Shown here: piece by piece, positions 1-18,075 of the stretch
Layout of the letters: each line of letters starts with the position of its first letter
Numbering within the stretch: the stretch's first letter is position 1
The notes under the pieces: model-generated
Databases searched by the model: none
Told to the model about the DNA's origin: nothing
What the model saw: the letters and a program-made list of their open reading frames with translations, nothing else
Made by a program: the position numbers and the translations under genes
Assembly (NCBI GenBank): GCA_021372355.1
Contig: JAJFUQ010000132.1
Span: forward strand, 1 to 37,322
Source of the DNA: Nocardiaceae bacterium
Lineage (GTDB): Bacteria; Actinomycetota; Actinomycetes; Mycobacteriales; Mycobacteriaceae
Direction: 5' to 3'
Length of the DNA: 37,322 nucleotides

Positions 1-557
<557 letters not shown>

Positions 558-723
558 AAAATTTCAAAACCAAAGGTTTCGGAAAAATCGAGTAGATGTT
601 GAACCCAACAAAAACTCACGCCAGCCAAAAATGACTGACTAAAAAAAATAAATCGCTAACTCTTACAAGCGAAGAGCCAGCACAAACAATTTGGCACTGA
701 CAATCTAATCTTGTCGACACACT

Positions 724-743
724 GTTGAGTTCTCAAACAACAC
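724..743 (-). promoter_or_regulatory. rrn leader boxA-like antitermination element
   Basis: On the minus strand this reads TGTTGTTTGAGAACTCAACA, matching the TGTTNTTTGAGAAC-type boxA/leader motif common in actinobacterial and Bacillus rRNA leaders. It lies about 165 nt before the 16S 5' end. A small CCCC-TTC-GGGG hairpin sits just upstream at 758-768. The AT-rich stretch 558-720 is unassigned 16S leader and probably includes the RNase III processing stem. No coding region is credible in 558-1100. Confidence 0.7.
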
Positions 744-788
744 GCGCTGCTTCTCTACCCCTTCGGGGCGTTTTGACGCAACCGTTCT

Positions 789-817
789 AGCTTACACCTT
801 CGTATCGAGGTCGTCAA
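789..817 (-). promoter_or_regulatory. rrn promoter, proximal (P2)
   Basis: On the minus strand a -35 TTGACG (812-817) is followed after exactly 17 bp by a -10 TAAGCT (789-794). Transcription would start near 782, about 225 nt before 16S. The -35 is near consensus and the -10 fits TANNNT. This is the nearer of two tandem promoters. Confidence 0.6.
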
Positions 818-957
818 AACTTCGAATCAGAAGGAGTTTCGGCAGTAGCTCGGAACTAGGTTCCAGATCCTGCCTGAGTCAGTTCGCTTCGTCCAACCTC
901 GTTGTCTCCCTTGCCTTTCGGCTTGGAGTCGGTGTCCGTGTCGCTCTGACTTGAAGA

Positions 958-987
958 AAGTTACGTGAATCCGCTGCGCACCGTCAA
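958..987 (-). promoter_or_regulatory. rrn promoter, distal (P1)
   Basis: On the minus strand a -35 TTGACG (982-987) and a -10 TAACTT (958-963) are separated by 18 bp. It lies between the tyrS terminator-like hairpin and the proximal promoter, giving the tandem arrangement usual for rRNA operons. The two promoters share the same -35 hexamer. Confidence 0.5.
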
Positions 988-1063
988 ATCCCCTGGTAGA
1001 CGCGATTCTGGTGATCATTTCCGCAGGTCAGGACACCGGTCTCGCGTCGCCAAGCGATCTTGA

Positions 1064-1095
1064 GCCCAAAAGAAAGTTTCAAATTTCTTTCGGGC
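1064..1095 (-). terminator. Terminator-like hairpin after tyrS
   Basis: The arms GCCCAAAAGAAA (1064-1075) and TTTCTTTCGGGC (1084-1095) pair over 12 bp with one mismatch (G-U in the minus-strand RNA) around an 8-nt loop. It lies directly after the tyrS stop and before the rrn promoters, where it would separate the two transcripts. There is no clear U-tract after the stem. Confidence 0.45.
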
Positions 1096-1100
1096 AGGTG

Positions 1101-2378
1101 TCATCCATGCAGACAGACACCCGCGAAGTTGCGCTTGCCACGGCGGATGACCAGCCACTTTCCGTGAATCGGGTCGTCCGAGGCCGGCTCCCACTCCTCG
1201 TCGGCGATGCGCTCGTTGTTCACCGACGCACCCCCTTCACGGATCGTTCGCCGGGCAGCTGCACGAGATTCACTGAGTCCGGTAGCCACCAGAAGGTCAA
1301 CGATCGTTCGCGGCTCGGTTGCGGCGACGTCCGTGACCGACGCTTCGCGCAGTGCCGCCTCGAGCGTCGCCTCGTCGAGATCGCGGAGATCGCCCTTACC
1401 GAAGAGAGCCTGGCTCGCGAGTTCGACAGCGCGGGTGTTCGCCTCGCCATGAACGAGCGTCGTCATCTCGGCAGCCAACCGTCGCTGAGCAGCACGAGCG
1501 AAGGGCCGCTCCGCAGTCTCCTTCTCGAGTTCATCGAGTTCGTCGCGTGTGAGGAACGTGAACCACCGCAGGTAACGGATGACGTCGGCGTCAGCGGTGT
1601 TCACGAAGTACTGGTACCAGGCGTAGGGGCTGGTCATGGCCGGGTCGAGCCAGAGGCTTCCGCCACCGGTCGACTTTCCGAACTTCGTACCGTCCGCGGC
1701 CGTCACGAGCGGAACCGTCAGTGCATGCACCGACGCGCCATTGACCTTCCGGTTGAGGTCGACACCCGCGATGATGTTTCCCCACTGGTCCGACCCACCG
1801 ACTTGGAGCGAGCAGCCGAATTCTCGCTGCAGATGCACGAAGTCGTTTGCCTGGAGAAGCATGTAGCTGAACTCGGTGTAGGAGATTCCCTCCCCTGCCA
1901 GCCGACGCTTCACCGTTTCGCGCGCGAGCATCACATTGACCGAGAAGTGCTTGCCGAGATCGCGGAGGAAATCGATCGCAGAGAGCTGACCGGTCCAGTC
2001 GAGATTGTTGACGACGATCGCGCCGTTGGGTCCATCGCTCAGATCGACGAATCGCTCGAGCTGGCCGCGGATCCGATCCGCCCAACTGGCGACGGTGTCC
2101 GCCGCGTTCATCGTGCGCTCGCCGACGTCGCGCGGGTCACCGATAAGCCCCGTCGCGCCACCTGCGAGAACGATCGGACGGTGGCCAGCCGCCTGGAAAC
2201 GACGCAGAACGAGCAGCGGCACTAGGTGGCCAGCGTGCAGACTCGGCGCTGTCGGGTCGAACCCGGCATACAGCGTGATCGGAGTCGACGTCGCTTCGCG
2301 AAGCGAGTCAAGATCGGTCGATTGCGCGATCAGTCCGCGCCAGGTCAGTTCGTCGACGATGTTCACAGCGTTCACCAC
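1101..2378 (-). CDS. tyrS: Tyrosine--tRNA ligase
   Basis: This class Ic aminoacyl-tRNA synthetase charges tRNA-Tyr in the cytoplasm. The 425 residues are full length for the bacterial TyrS family. The HIGH-type motif HAGH is at residues 48-51 and the KMSKS-equivalent KFGKS at 231-235. [10 protein letters not shown] (191-200) is the tyrosine-binding region, and an S4-like RNA-binding domain occupies about residues 355-425. The start is a GTG preceded by an AGGA-type ribosome site, only 14 nt after the mpg stop, so the two genes are probably co-transcribed. The order mpg-tyrS matches M. tuberculosis Rv1688-Rv1689, though the adjacent rRNA operon does not belong to that arrangement. No anomalies seen. 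Confidence 0.97.
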   Translation of the reverse strand: MVNAVNIVDELTWRGLIAQSTDLDSLREATSTPITLYAGFDPTAPSLHAGHLVPLLVLRRFQAAGHRPIVLAGGATGLIGDPRDVGERTMNAADTVASWADRIRGQLERFVDLSDGPNGAIVVNNLDWTGQLSAIDFLRDLGKHFSVNVMLARETVKRRLAGEGISYTEFSYMLLQANDFVHLQREFGCSLQVGGSDQWGNIIAGVDLNRKVNGASVHALTVPLVTAADGTKFGKSTGGGSLWLDPAMTSPYAWYQYFVNTADADVIRYLRWFTFLTRDELDELEKETAERPFARAAQRRLAAEMTTLVHGEANTRAVELASQALFGKGDLRDLDEATLEAALREASVTDVAATEPRTIVDLLVATGLSESRAAARRTIREGGASVNNERIADEEWEPASDDPIHGKWLVIRRGKRNFAGVCLHG

Positions 2379-2392
2379 TCTTCTATCCTGGC

Positions 2393-2998
2393 CTAACAGT
2401 TCAGCCGCGGGGCGCGTGGGCTCCGTCGATACGCCGAGACTCCCGGCTCACCAGGTATCCAAAACCGCCACGGAACACCGGCGGCGACCGAAACGCCGAC
2501 TCGAGGTCCCGATTCAACGACGTCTGCGTGTCCCGCACGCAGGACAAACCGACCGCCATCAGTCGTGTCCGCGCCGTTGTCGCCGAGCGTGACTCCCAAA
2601 CAAGCCGCGAGATTCCCCGGTCCGCGCGCCAGCTCGCTATCCCGTTTCGCGGTGGGACGTCGCTGCCACGCTTCGTCGTGACCGGACAGAACCGTCGCCC
2701 CGCGTAGCAGTACAGCGCCGGCGGTGCCGACGGGACCGACGGTGATGTTCATGCAGCGATGAATCCCGTAGCTCAGGTACACATAGACCACGCCCGCCGG
2801 ACCGAACATGACCGAATTCCGAAGAGTCGGGCCGCAGTACGAATGTGCCGCGGGGTCTGGCCAAGGGCCGGCGGGATCCGATCCGTACGCCTCGACCTCG
2901 ACCAAACGGACTGACACCGGACCAGCCGTGAGTGTGGCACCGAGCAGCCACCGCGCCGCCGACGGCGGGTCCATCACCGTGAGTGCCTCACAAGTCAC
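2393..2998 (-). CDS. mpg: 3-methyladenine DNA glycosylase (AAG/MPG family)
   Basis: A monofunctional DNA glycosylase that removes alkylated purines such as 3-methyladenine in base-excision repair. The motif VEVEAYG near the N-terminus carries the catalytic Glu of the AAG/MPG fold. The family blocks [37 protein letters not shown] and SGPRVGVS follow in order, and the protein ends with the typical [10 protein letters not shown] chose GTG at 2998 (201 residues), which has AAGGAC just upstream and matches the start of mycobacterial Mpg. A TTG at 3025 would add nine residues reaching into the divergent promoter. It precedes tyrS by 14 nt in a probable operon. Confidence 0.92.
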   Translation of the reverse strand: MTCEALTVMDPPSAARWLLGATLTAGPVSVRLVEVEAYGSDPAGPWPDPAAHSYCGPTLRNSVMFGPAGVVYVYLSYGIHRCMNITVGPVGTAGAVLLRGATVLSGHDEAWQRRPTAKRDSELARGPGNLAACLGVTLGDNGADTTDGGRFVLRAGHADVVESGPRVGVSVAAGVPWRFWIPGEPGVSAYRRSPRAPRLNC

Positions 2999-3011
2999 AT
3001 CGCCATTGTCC

Positions 3012-3041
3012 TTGACCTTGACCAACTCGCCGCGCTATAAA
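3012..3041 (+). promoter_or_regulatory. Promoter of the ABC exporter operon
   Basis: A -35 TTGACC (3012-3017) and a -10 TATAAA (3036-3041) are 18 bp apart, immediately upstream of the ATP-binding protein gene. Transcription would begin near 3048, inside the repeated operator at 3041-3074. This is the best sigma-A-like match seen in the core region. Confidence 0.65.
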
Positions 3042-3074
3042 TTCATCATCAGTTGAATTCATCGCTTGTTGAAT
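3041..3074 (+). promoter_or_regulatory. Tandem palindromic operator, probable TetR site
   Basis: Two 18-bp inverted repeats with the same half-sites overlap by 2 bp. ATTCATCATCAGTTGAAT occupies 3041-3058 and ATTCATCGCTTGTTGAAT 3057-3074, a 16-bp period. They cover the -10 edge and the predicted transcription start. The TetR regulator at 4610-5215 ends this operon, so autorepression is the simplest reading. Binding itself is inferred. Confidence 0.6.
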
Positions 3075-3084
3075 AGAGGCAACC

Positions 3085-3861
3085 ATGTCGAAGCACTCGA
3101 CCGCCGACGTCATCAGCCGCGACCCGTTCGCGATCGACATCGCCGATCTCACGGTGCGCCGCGGAAAACGAGAAGTGCTCCACGGAATCTCGGCATCTGT
3201 CGAGAAGGGTTCGATCACTGGACTTCTCGGACCATCCGGCTGTGGAAAGACCACGCTCATGCGAAGCATCGTGGGAACGCAGATCGTCGCCGGTGGAACC
3301 GTGACGGTCCTCGGTCAGCCAGCTGGCAGTAAAGAGTTGCGCCATCGGGTCGGGTACGTGACGCAGGCACCGAGCATCTATCCAGACCTCACCGTCGCCG
3401 ACAACGTGAGGTACTTCGGCGCCCTCTACGGACGCAGCAGGGCCGAAGTTGCGGACGCCATCGCGGCTGTGGGCCTCAGTGACCATGCCAAGAACCTCGG
3501 TGATCAACTCTCCGGCGGGCAGCAGACTCGAGCCTCATTGGCGTGCGCTCTCGTTGCGAAGCCGGAGATCCTCATTCTCGACGAACCGACTGTCGGCCTC
3601 GATCCAGTACTCCGGGTCGAACTGTGGGAGCACTTTCATACGCTCGCCAAACAAGGCACGACACTCCTGGTCTCCAGACACGTCATGGACGAAGCCGAGC
3701 ACTGCGAAAAGCTCCTGCTGATGCGCGACGGGTATCTGCTCGCGCAGCTCTCCCCCGCCGAACTGCGGGAAACCACCAACCGGCAGAACACCGAGGAAGC
3801 GTTCCTCGAACTGATCCGGACCCACGCCGAACCTGCACTCGCCGGAGGTGCTCAGTCATGA
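3085..3861 (+). CDS. ABC transporter ATP-binding protein (ABC-2 exporter type)
   Basis: The nucleotide-binding subunit of a two-gene ABC-2 exporter; it powers transport from the cytoplasmic face of the membrane. All canonical motifs are present in 258 residues. These are Walker A GPSGCGKT (49-56), Q-loop Q94, signature LSGGQ (142-146), Walker B LILDEP (163-168) and switch His199 (SRH). The D-loop is VGLDP. ATG at 3085 follows an AGAGG site and the promoter/operator described here. Its stop overlaps the permease start by 4 bases (ATGA), implying translational coupling. Synteny suggests orthology to M. tuberculosis Rv1687c. The substrate is unknown; linkage to a TetR repressor suggests inducible export of a small toxic compound, which is inference. 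Confidence 0.93.
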   Translation: MSKHSTADVISRDPFAIDIADLTVRRGKREVLHGISASVEKGSITGLLGPSGCGKTTLMRSIVGTQIVAGGTVTVLGQPAGSKELRHRVGYVTQAPSIYPDLTVADNVRYFGALYGRSRAEVADAIAAVGLSDHAKNLGDQLSGGQQTRASLACALVAKPEILILDEPTVGLDPVLRVELWEHFHTLAKQGTTLLVSRHVMDEAEHCEKLLLMRDGYLLAQLSPAELRETTNRQNTEEAFLELIRTHAEPALAGGAQS

Positions 3862-4613
3862 ACCCTCGCGCTTATGTCGCCACGACGGGCCGAATCCTCA
3901 AGCAGCTGAAGGCCGATCATCGAACGGTCGGAATGATCGTCATGGTGCCGTCATTGCTGATGACGCTCCTGTACTTCATCTACCAGGACTACCCGACGTT
4001 CCCCGGCGAGCCGAAACTCTTCGACCGGATCGGGGTCTCCATGCTCGGCGTATTGCCGTTCATCGTCATGTTCCTGATCACCGCGATCACCATGCAGCGC
4101 GAGCGTGTCTCCGGAACGTTGGAGCGCCTCATGACGACGCCGATGGCAAAGTTCGACCTGCTCGCCGGCTATGGCACCGCATTCTCCGTCGCGGCAGGCA
4201 TCCAAGCTGCCGTCGCGGTAGCAGTCTCGTTCGGACTTCTCGGGCTCGACACCAAGGGCGCAGCGGGATTCGTCATCCTCGTTGCGATCCTGGATGCCGT
4301 CCTGGGCGTCGCGCTCGGTCTTCTCGCCTCGGCATTCGCGAAGACCGAATTCCAAGCAGTTCAGTTCATGCCGGTCATCGCCCTGCCACAGTTCTTCTTG
4401 TGCGGATTGCTCGTACCACGTGACCAGTTGCCCAACTGGCTCGAAGCGATCAGTAACGTGCTCCCGCTGAGCTACGCCGTCGATGCGCTCGGCGAAGTTG
4501 CACACAACGCCGAAGCGACCAAGGAGATGTGGATGGACGTGGGCATCGTCGCTGGATTCGCCGTCGTCGCACTCGCGATCGGCGCAGCCACCCTGCGCAG
4601 GCGGACGGAATGA
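3858..4613 (+). CDS. ABC-2 type transporter permease
   Basis: The membrane subunit paired with the preceding ATPase, 251 residues. About six hydrophobic stretches are visible (roughly residues 25-45, 60-80, 105-125, 135-160, 168-188 and 225-245), as expected for an ABC-2 permease. The cytoplasmic segment MQRERVSGTLERLMTTPM between the second and third stretch is the typical coupling region of the family. The ATG start overlaps the upstream stop as ATGA, and its own stop overlaps the TetR start the same way. It corresponds by position to M. tuberculosis Rv1686c. The longer open frame extending upstream is an out-of-frame read of the ATPase gene. Confidence 0.92.
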   Translation: MNPRAYVATTGRILKQLKADHRTVGMIVMVPSLLMTLLYFIYQDYPTFPGEPKLFDRIGVSMLGVLPFIVMFLITAITMQRERVSGTLERLMTTPMAKFDLLAGYGTAFSVAAGIQAAVAVAVSFGLLGLDTKGAAGFVILVAILDAVLGVALGLLASAFAKTEFQAVQFMPVIALPQFFLCGLLVPRDQLPNWLEAISNVLPLSYAVDALGEVAHNAEATKEMWMDVGIVAGFAVVALAIGAATLRRRTE

Positions 4614-5215
4614 CTCCCGCAGCGGCAGATGCGGGGAGAACCGGGCGACGTCCCGGTTCTCCCGCCACGCGTGATGCGATCCTCGAGGCTGCGCGCCAAC
4701 GCTTCTCGGAGGTCGGCTTCGACAAGACGACCATTCGGGCCGTCGCCGCGATCGCCGAAGTGGACCCTGCCCTGGTTCACCATTACTTCGGCTCGAAGAA
4801 GGACCTGTTCCTCGCCGCGACAGAACTTCCCATCGACCCGACCTTGATCGTCTCGGCGCTTCGCGCGGTTCCCGTCGATCAGCTTGGTGAAGCGATCCTC
4901 CGAACCGTGCTGAGCGCGTGGGACTCCCCGGCTGGACCTGGGATCATCGCAGCATTCCGCGGCTTCCTCGCGGGATCACAACCAGAACTGTTTCGATCCT
5001 TCATGCTCGACGTCGTCCTCAAGGACATCCGGGAACGGATCGACGAGCCGAAAGGAACCGGTCGTAAACGCGTGACCCTCGTCTTCTCCCAGATCGCCGG
5101 TTTGGGTGTGGCACGAAAGCTGATCGCGGTTGAACCCTTGGCGTCCATGCCGGCCGAAGAAATCGTGCGATTGGTCGCGCCGAATCTCCAACGCTTCCTG
5201 ACCGGACCGCTCTAG
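4610..5215 (+). CDS. TetR/AcrR family transcriptional regulator
   Basis: A one-component repressor of 201 residues. The N-terminal helix-turn-helix is clear: TRDAILEAARQRFSEVGFDKTTIRAVAA, then VDPALVHHYFGSKKDLF, the recognition-helix pattern of TetR proteins. The C-terminal ligand-binding half is divergent, as usual. ATG at 4610 overlaps the permease stop (ATGA), making it the third gene of the exporter operon. It most likely binds the two overlapping palindromes at 3041-3074 and represses its own operon until a ligand of the exporter is present. Positional match: M. tuberculosis Rv1685c. It converges tail to tail with the Trm112-like gene, overlapping by 4 bases. Confidence 0.9.
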   Translation: MTPAAADAGRTGRRPGSPATRDAILEAARQRFSEVGFDKTTIRAVAAIAEVDPALVHHYFGSKKDLFLAATELPIDPTLIVSALRAVPVDQLGEAILRTVLSAWDSPAGPGIIAAFRGFLAGSQPELFRSFMLDVVLKDIRERIDEPKGTGRKRVTLVFSQIAGLGVARKLIAVEPLASMPAEEIVRLVAPNLQRFLTGPL

Positions 5216-5463
5216 CCGAACGACTTTCCGCGCGCGACGAATTCTTCGTGCTCGGCGTCGGTCACCGAGCGCGCTTCATCGGTCAGGAGGACCGGGATGC
5301 CATCTTCGATGCGGTAGGCGCAGCGTAAACGCGGGTTGTAGAACAGCACCTCGTCAACCAGCAGAAGTGGCCCATGGTCCTGCGGGCACGCCAGGATTTC
5401 CAGGAGCACCGGGTCAAGCGCAGAGCTCAATTCCTTGCCTTTCTCACGCCGACGGCGCTTCAC
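5212..5463 (-). CDS. Trm112-like / UPF0434 small protein
   Basis: An 83-residue protein with the Trm112p-like fold signature LLEILACPQDHGPL...LRCAYRIEDGIPVLL. In eukaryotes Trm112 activates several methyltransferases. The bacterial function is not established. Only one Cys of the usual first CP.C pair is present (CPQD), so zinc binding is doubtful. The GTG start overlaps the stop of the upstream fusion gene as GTGA, supporting this start and translational coupling. A TTG at 5430 would give a length nearer the family norm. Positional match: M. tuberculosis Rv1684. Confidence 0.82.
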   Translation of the reverse strand: MKRRRREKGKELSSALDPVLLEILACPQDHGPLLLVDEVLFYNPRLRCAYRIEDGIPVLLTDEARSVTDAEHEEFVARGKSFG

Positions 5464-8396
5464 ACGCTGAAGAACTTCACTGCAGCAGCAGTCAGTGGAA
5501 CGTAATCATCCCCGCTGCGGGACCACGCGGTCTTACCGGGGGCGGGAAGACCCGCCGCGACCAGCGATGTGGTGAGTGGTCGAGCCGAAGCACCGAACGG
5601 AAGACCGTCGACGACGTGCACGATGTCCGGTCGTTCGCCACTCGCCAAACGAGACAGCGCCCCGCCGATCTGGTAACCGGTAATCTCGGCGCCCGGCAGC
5701 AGCACGATCGCGGCAACCGACACCTTCGCGTCCTTTCGGCCGACACCGTAGGTCACCGCGAAGTCGACTCCGCGGACGACTTCGAGGGCATCGACGATCG
5801 GCTGCGAATAGACCGGTCCGTGCGGGGTCAACGTGACCGAACGTCGCCCATCGACAAGCCAGTAGTCGCCGTCGGCATCTCGGCGGAACAGGGTTTCCGT
5901 CGAGACCCAGGAGTCACCCTGGCGAAGTACGCCACGCATGGTCGCGCTGTTGATGAGGTCGACATTCTGCGAGGCGACGCCGAGCAGCAAGCCGATCTCC
6001 CCGTCTTCCGCACGGCGAGCGAAACCGCCCTCGTCCTCGATGATCCGTCCACCGACGGGATCGAATGCGACGAGTTCAACAGATGCCGTGCCCGGAACTG
6101 GACGTCCCTTGCAGCCGGCCTTGAGACCTGCCACGTTCGCGAGAACGACATCGCCCTCGGTCGAGGCGAAGAACTCGAGGACGCGAGCCGGAGCGTAGGC
6201 CTCCGACACTCGCTCCCACAGCCCGGGCGGCATACCGGATCCGATGAAAAGTCGAACTGGGTGATCACGGTCGAGTGGCACCGCACCAGCTTGAAGCGGG
6301 TCACGCATCATGAGCCACGTGTAGGTGATGACCGTGACGCCGTAGCGATAGACCTCGTCGACGAACCGCTCCGGGTCGTAACCGCGTGCAAGCGCGATAC
6401 GCGACCCACCGGCGATCGCGCCGCCGAGACTCACCAGCAGACCCGATGAATGGTGGAGCGGAGCAAGGCAGTACACGGTGTCGGTCTTGCTGAGATCGGC
6501 CGCGCTGGCCGTACCGAAGGCGGACACCGCCCACCGGTAGTTGGTGACGTACTTGGCTTCGAGTCGCCCAGCGGTCAAACCGAACAGGATGAACGCGAGT
6601 TCCTGCGCCTGGCCCGGGTTCGGTCGGTACCAGCCAGGCAACTGCACGACCGACGGATCGATCTTCTCGAGGTCGATGACATTCGCATCGTCGTCGACAC
6701 TGAGGGAACGCGCCTCACCACCACCGAGCACCAACACCCGAGGCGCCACCGCAACCGCGGCCACGAGGTTGTCGGGGTCGGCGATGATGGTGTCGATCCC
6801 GGTCAATTCCATCGCCTCAGCGAGGTTTCCGCCGGGCGGGAGCAGGACGGCGATAGCGCCCAGTCGCGACAGTGCAGCGATCGTCACGAGCGCACTGGGG
6901 CGAGTCTCCATCAAGACGCCGATCCGGGTGGCCGGTCGAACACCGACCTCGACCAAACCGCGCACGACATTGTCGATACGGGTGTTCACCGCCGCGTTCG
7001 TGTGGACGCGGTCTTCGAACAAGAAGCATTCGCCCAGCGGAGCGCGCCGACCCTGCTCCTCGAGAAGCAGACCCAGCGAAATCGGAGTCTGCGGCTTCAG
7101 CAGGCCGAGCCGGCTCAGCTTGGGCAGCGTCCGAGCGGCTTCACCACCCGCCTGAATCGTCCCGCGGAAGGCCGACGTCGCGAAGTCGATGATGTCCATA
7201 CCCAAGCCCGCGCCCATGCTCACCGCGGCTTGGGCGGTGCGCGTTAGCTTCGAGGCCACATCGGCCGAGTCGGGGTCCTCGTAGGACATCTCGTGAACTT
7301 CGGCCGGGCGAGGTCCCTGATCCTCGATCCACTGAATCCACTGTGCGGTGATCGGCCAGCTTTGCTCGGCTGCCGTGTTGCCCACCACCAGACCGAAGTG
7401 ACCGGCCCGCAGCGATGCCTCATAGACCTGTGCTCGAGGTGCCGCGCGCTTGATTCCGCGCACCGCAGGTGGCTGACCGATGTCGTCGACCTCGCCGACG
7501 AACGCGAGGATCGGGACGGTCACGTCCGCGAGCGTCAGGGTGCGATCGTCGATCACGAAACCGCCGGTCATCAACCTGTTGTGCGCAATGAACTGCCGCA
7601 GTAATTCGGCGAGCGCAGGTCCCGCGTAAGCGGCCCAGCCGTCGCGCTGCAGGAACAGTCGTTGTGCTTCACGGGGAAGCAGAGCATCGCGATCGTGCAG
7701 CTGGCGAACGAAGTCCACGCGCGACTTCAGTGTCTTGACCGGGTCCATCATCTGGAAGCCTGCGCGCACCATCCACTCCGGAACGGCGATGCGATTGAAG
7801 ACGTGGTCAGCCATGAATTCGGCGCCGCGCACGGCAACGCCGGCGGGAAGACCGAACGGAAGCCCTGCGATGAGATCGACAGGGCTACCGAACGTGATGA
7901 TGCTCTTGATGCCCGCGGACTGACGGTATGCCGCCGCCTGGTAGCAGAACATGCCGCCCTGCGAGTAGCCGCCGAGGTGCACATCGCGGCCCGTCTCGTG
8001 ACGTACCTCGTCGATCGCCTCACTGACGGCGACGACGTGATCGGCCATCGTGCGCTCGAGTCCGCCCTCGACCTCGTTCGGCTTGCCGAAGTCCACGACC
8101 CAGACATCCATACCGACGCGATTGAGGACGCCCGCGGCGCCGACGTCACGCTGAACGTCGTAGATCGTCGCATCGACCATCAGCGGTGGGATCAGCAGCA
8201 CCGGGGGAAGGCCCGAGGACTGTTCGCCCGGGAAGTAATGGCGCAGGTCGTACATCCGCTTGCGCACAACGACTTCGCTTGGCGACGAGGACCGCTCGAC
8301 CTGCAGTCCGCCGTAGCGGAGGACTTCCAATCCGTTCTGCGCCGTCGCCATCAGGCGCTGCACAGACCCGATCATCGACGCTGGGTTCAAAGCCAC
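5460..8396 (-). CDS. Bifunctional alpha/beta-hydrolase - acyl-CoA synthetase-like protein
   Basis: A 978-residue fusion. Residues 1-360 form an alpha/beta-hydrolase of the PhaC/lipase type with nucleophile elbow GYSQG (Ser145), a candidate acid Asp304/305 (GEVDD) and His333 (AGHFG). Residues about 430-978 form an AMP-binding (ANL) domain most like long-chain acyl-CoA synthetases, with FASTEGD at 743-749. The ATP-binding loop, usually [ST]SGTTGxPKG, reads FGLTAGRLEAK (605-615), and the usual TGD before the C-terminal lobe reads STE, so adenylation may be impaired. The domain order matches M. tuberculosis Rv1683, whose BCG homologue has been linked to triacylglycerol metabolism and lipid droplets. 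GTG start with AGGAG upstream. It is coupled to the Trm112-like gene. Confidence 0.9.
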   Translation of the reverse strand: MALNPASMIGSVQRLMATAQNGLEVLRYGGLQVERSSSPSEVVVRKRMYDLRHYFPGEQSSGLPPVLLIPPLMVDATIYDVQRDVGAAGVLNRVGMDVWVVDFGKPNEVEGGLERTMADHVVAVSEAIDEVRHETGRDVHLGGYSQGGMFCYQAAAYRQSAGIKSIITFGSPVDLIAGLPFGLPAGVAVRGAEFMADHVFNRIAVPEWMVRAGFQMMDPVKTLKSRVDFVRQLHDRDALLPREAQRLFLQRDGWAAYAGPALAELLRQFIAHNRLMTGGFVIDDRTLTLADVTVPILAFVGEVDDIGQPPAVRGIKRAAPRAQVYEASLRAGHFGLVVGNTAAEQSWPITAQWIQWIEDQGPRPAEVHEMSYEDPDSADVASKLTRTAQAAVSMGAGLGMDIIDFATSAFRGTIQAGGEAARTLPKLSRLGLLKPQTPISLGLLLEEQGRRAPLGECFLFEDRVHTNAAVNTRIDNVVRGLVEVGVRPATRIGVLMETRPSALVTIAALSRLGAIAVLLPPGGNLAEAMELTGIDTIIADPDNLVAAVAVAPRVLVLGGGEARSLSVDDDANVIDLEKIDPSVVQLPGWYRPNPGQAQELAFILFGLTAGRLEAKYVTNYRWAVSAFGTASAADLSKTDTVYCLAPLHHSSGLLVSLGGAIAGGSRIALARGYDPERFVDEVYRYGVTVITYTWLMMRDPLQAGAVPLDRDHPVRLFIGSGMPPGLWERVSEAYAPARVLEFFASTEGDVVLANVAGLKAGCKGRPVPGTASVELVAFDPVGGRIIEDEGGFARRAEDGEIGLLLGVASQNVDLINSATMRGVLRQGDSWVSTETLFRRDADGDYWLVDGRRSVTLTPHGPVYSQPIVDALEVVRGVDFAVTYGVGRKDAKVSVAAIVLLPGAEITGYQIGGALSRLASGERPDIVHVVDGLPFGASARPLTTSLVAAGLPAPGKTAWSRSGDDYVPLTAAAVKFFSV

Positions 8397-8490
8397 TCGC
8401 CACTCCTGCCGAAGGTCAATTCACAACCGCCAGTTGACGGTTCCAGACTCTCACAACGCGATACCGCACGGATACCACTTGTGGCGGCAG

Positions 8491-11117
<2,627 letters not shown>

Positions 11118-11198
11118 GATTGTGAAGGCTCCTTCTAGCTCGTATGTCTGTCATGCATTCTGCCTGCTCGTTGCGCGTGCCGATAAATCGGTGGCGAG

Positions 11199-13823
<2,625 letters not shown>

Positions 13824-13827
<4 letters not shown>

Positions 13828-14710
13828 GAGTGCGCACCTGGAGTGACCATGGTTCCGATACCTTCCCCGGTGTAAAGCTCGAGCAGGACTGAATGTGCGA
13901 GACGGCCGTCGATGACGTGCGCCGAGCCGACGCCTCCGCGGACAGCCCGCAAGCAGGCTTCCATTTTCGGAACCATGCCCGAGTCGAGCGACGGCAGCAG
14001 CATGGACAGCGAATCCGCGTCGATCTTGGAGGTGAGCGAACTGCGGTCCGGCCAGTTGGTGTACAAACCTTCGACGTCGGTCAGGACAACGAGCTTCTCC
14101 GCGCCGATCGCTTCCGCAAGTGCACCCGCCGCAGTGTCGGCGTTGATGTTGTGGACGACCCCGTCGTGGTCCGGAGCAATGCTCGAGACGACCGGAATCC
14201 GTCCGCTCTCGATCAGATCGAGCACCGCAGCCGGATCGACACTCGTGACGTCGCCGACGAGGCCGATGTCCACCGGCTGACCGTCGACGACCGCCTGGCG
14301 CCGCGTCGCCGTGAACAGGTGTGCGTCCTCGCCGGTGATGCCGACCGCATACGGTCCGTAGGCGTTGATCAGACCTACGAGCTCGCGTCCGACCTGGCCG
14401 AACAGCACCATTCGCACGATGTCCATGACCTCCGGCGTCGTGACGCGGAAGCCGCCCTTGAACTCGCCCGGGATACCCAGCCGCTTGAGCATTGCATTGA
14501 TCTGCGGGCCGCCACCGTGAACGACGACGGGCTTCACGCCCACATTCCGGAGGAACACCATGTCCGCCGCGAACGCGGCCTTCAGCTTGTCGTCGACCAT
14601 CGCGTTGCCGCCATACTTCACGACGACCGTCTTGCCCTGGAAGCGCTGCAACCAGGGCAGCGCTCCCGCCAGAACGTGCGCCTTCTCGCTGGCGGTCAAA
14701 CCCTCGAGAG

Positions 14711-14714
<4 letters not shown>
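13824..14714 (-). CDS. argB: Acetylglutamate kinase
   Basis: Phosphorylates N-acetylglutamate, the second step of the pathway and often the feedback-inhibited one. The 296 residues show the amino-acid kinase fold: [10 protein letters not shown] near residue 30, the substrate loop [11 protein letters not shown] and the C-terminal VLTDVEGLY. The N-terminal extension [19 protein letters not shown] resembles the helix that mediates hexamerisation in arginine-sensitive enzymes, so arginine inhibition is likely (inference). It overlaps argJ upstream and argD downstream by 4 bases each. Confidence 0.97.
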
Positions 14715-18046
<3,332 letters not shown>

Positions 18047-18075
18047 CGCATCCCTCCAGTTGATGGAAGCACGAC

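Noticed and set aside
1011..2225. A 404-codon plus-strand frame opposite tyrS
   Set aside because: Antisense mirror of tyrS with low-complexity composition; it overlaps the rrn promoter region at its start.
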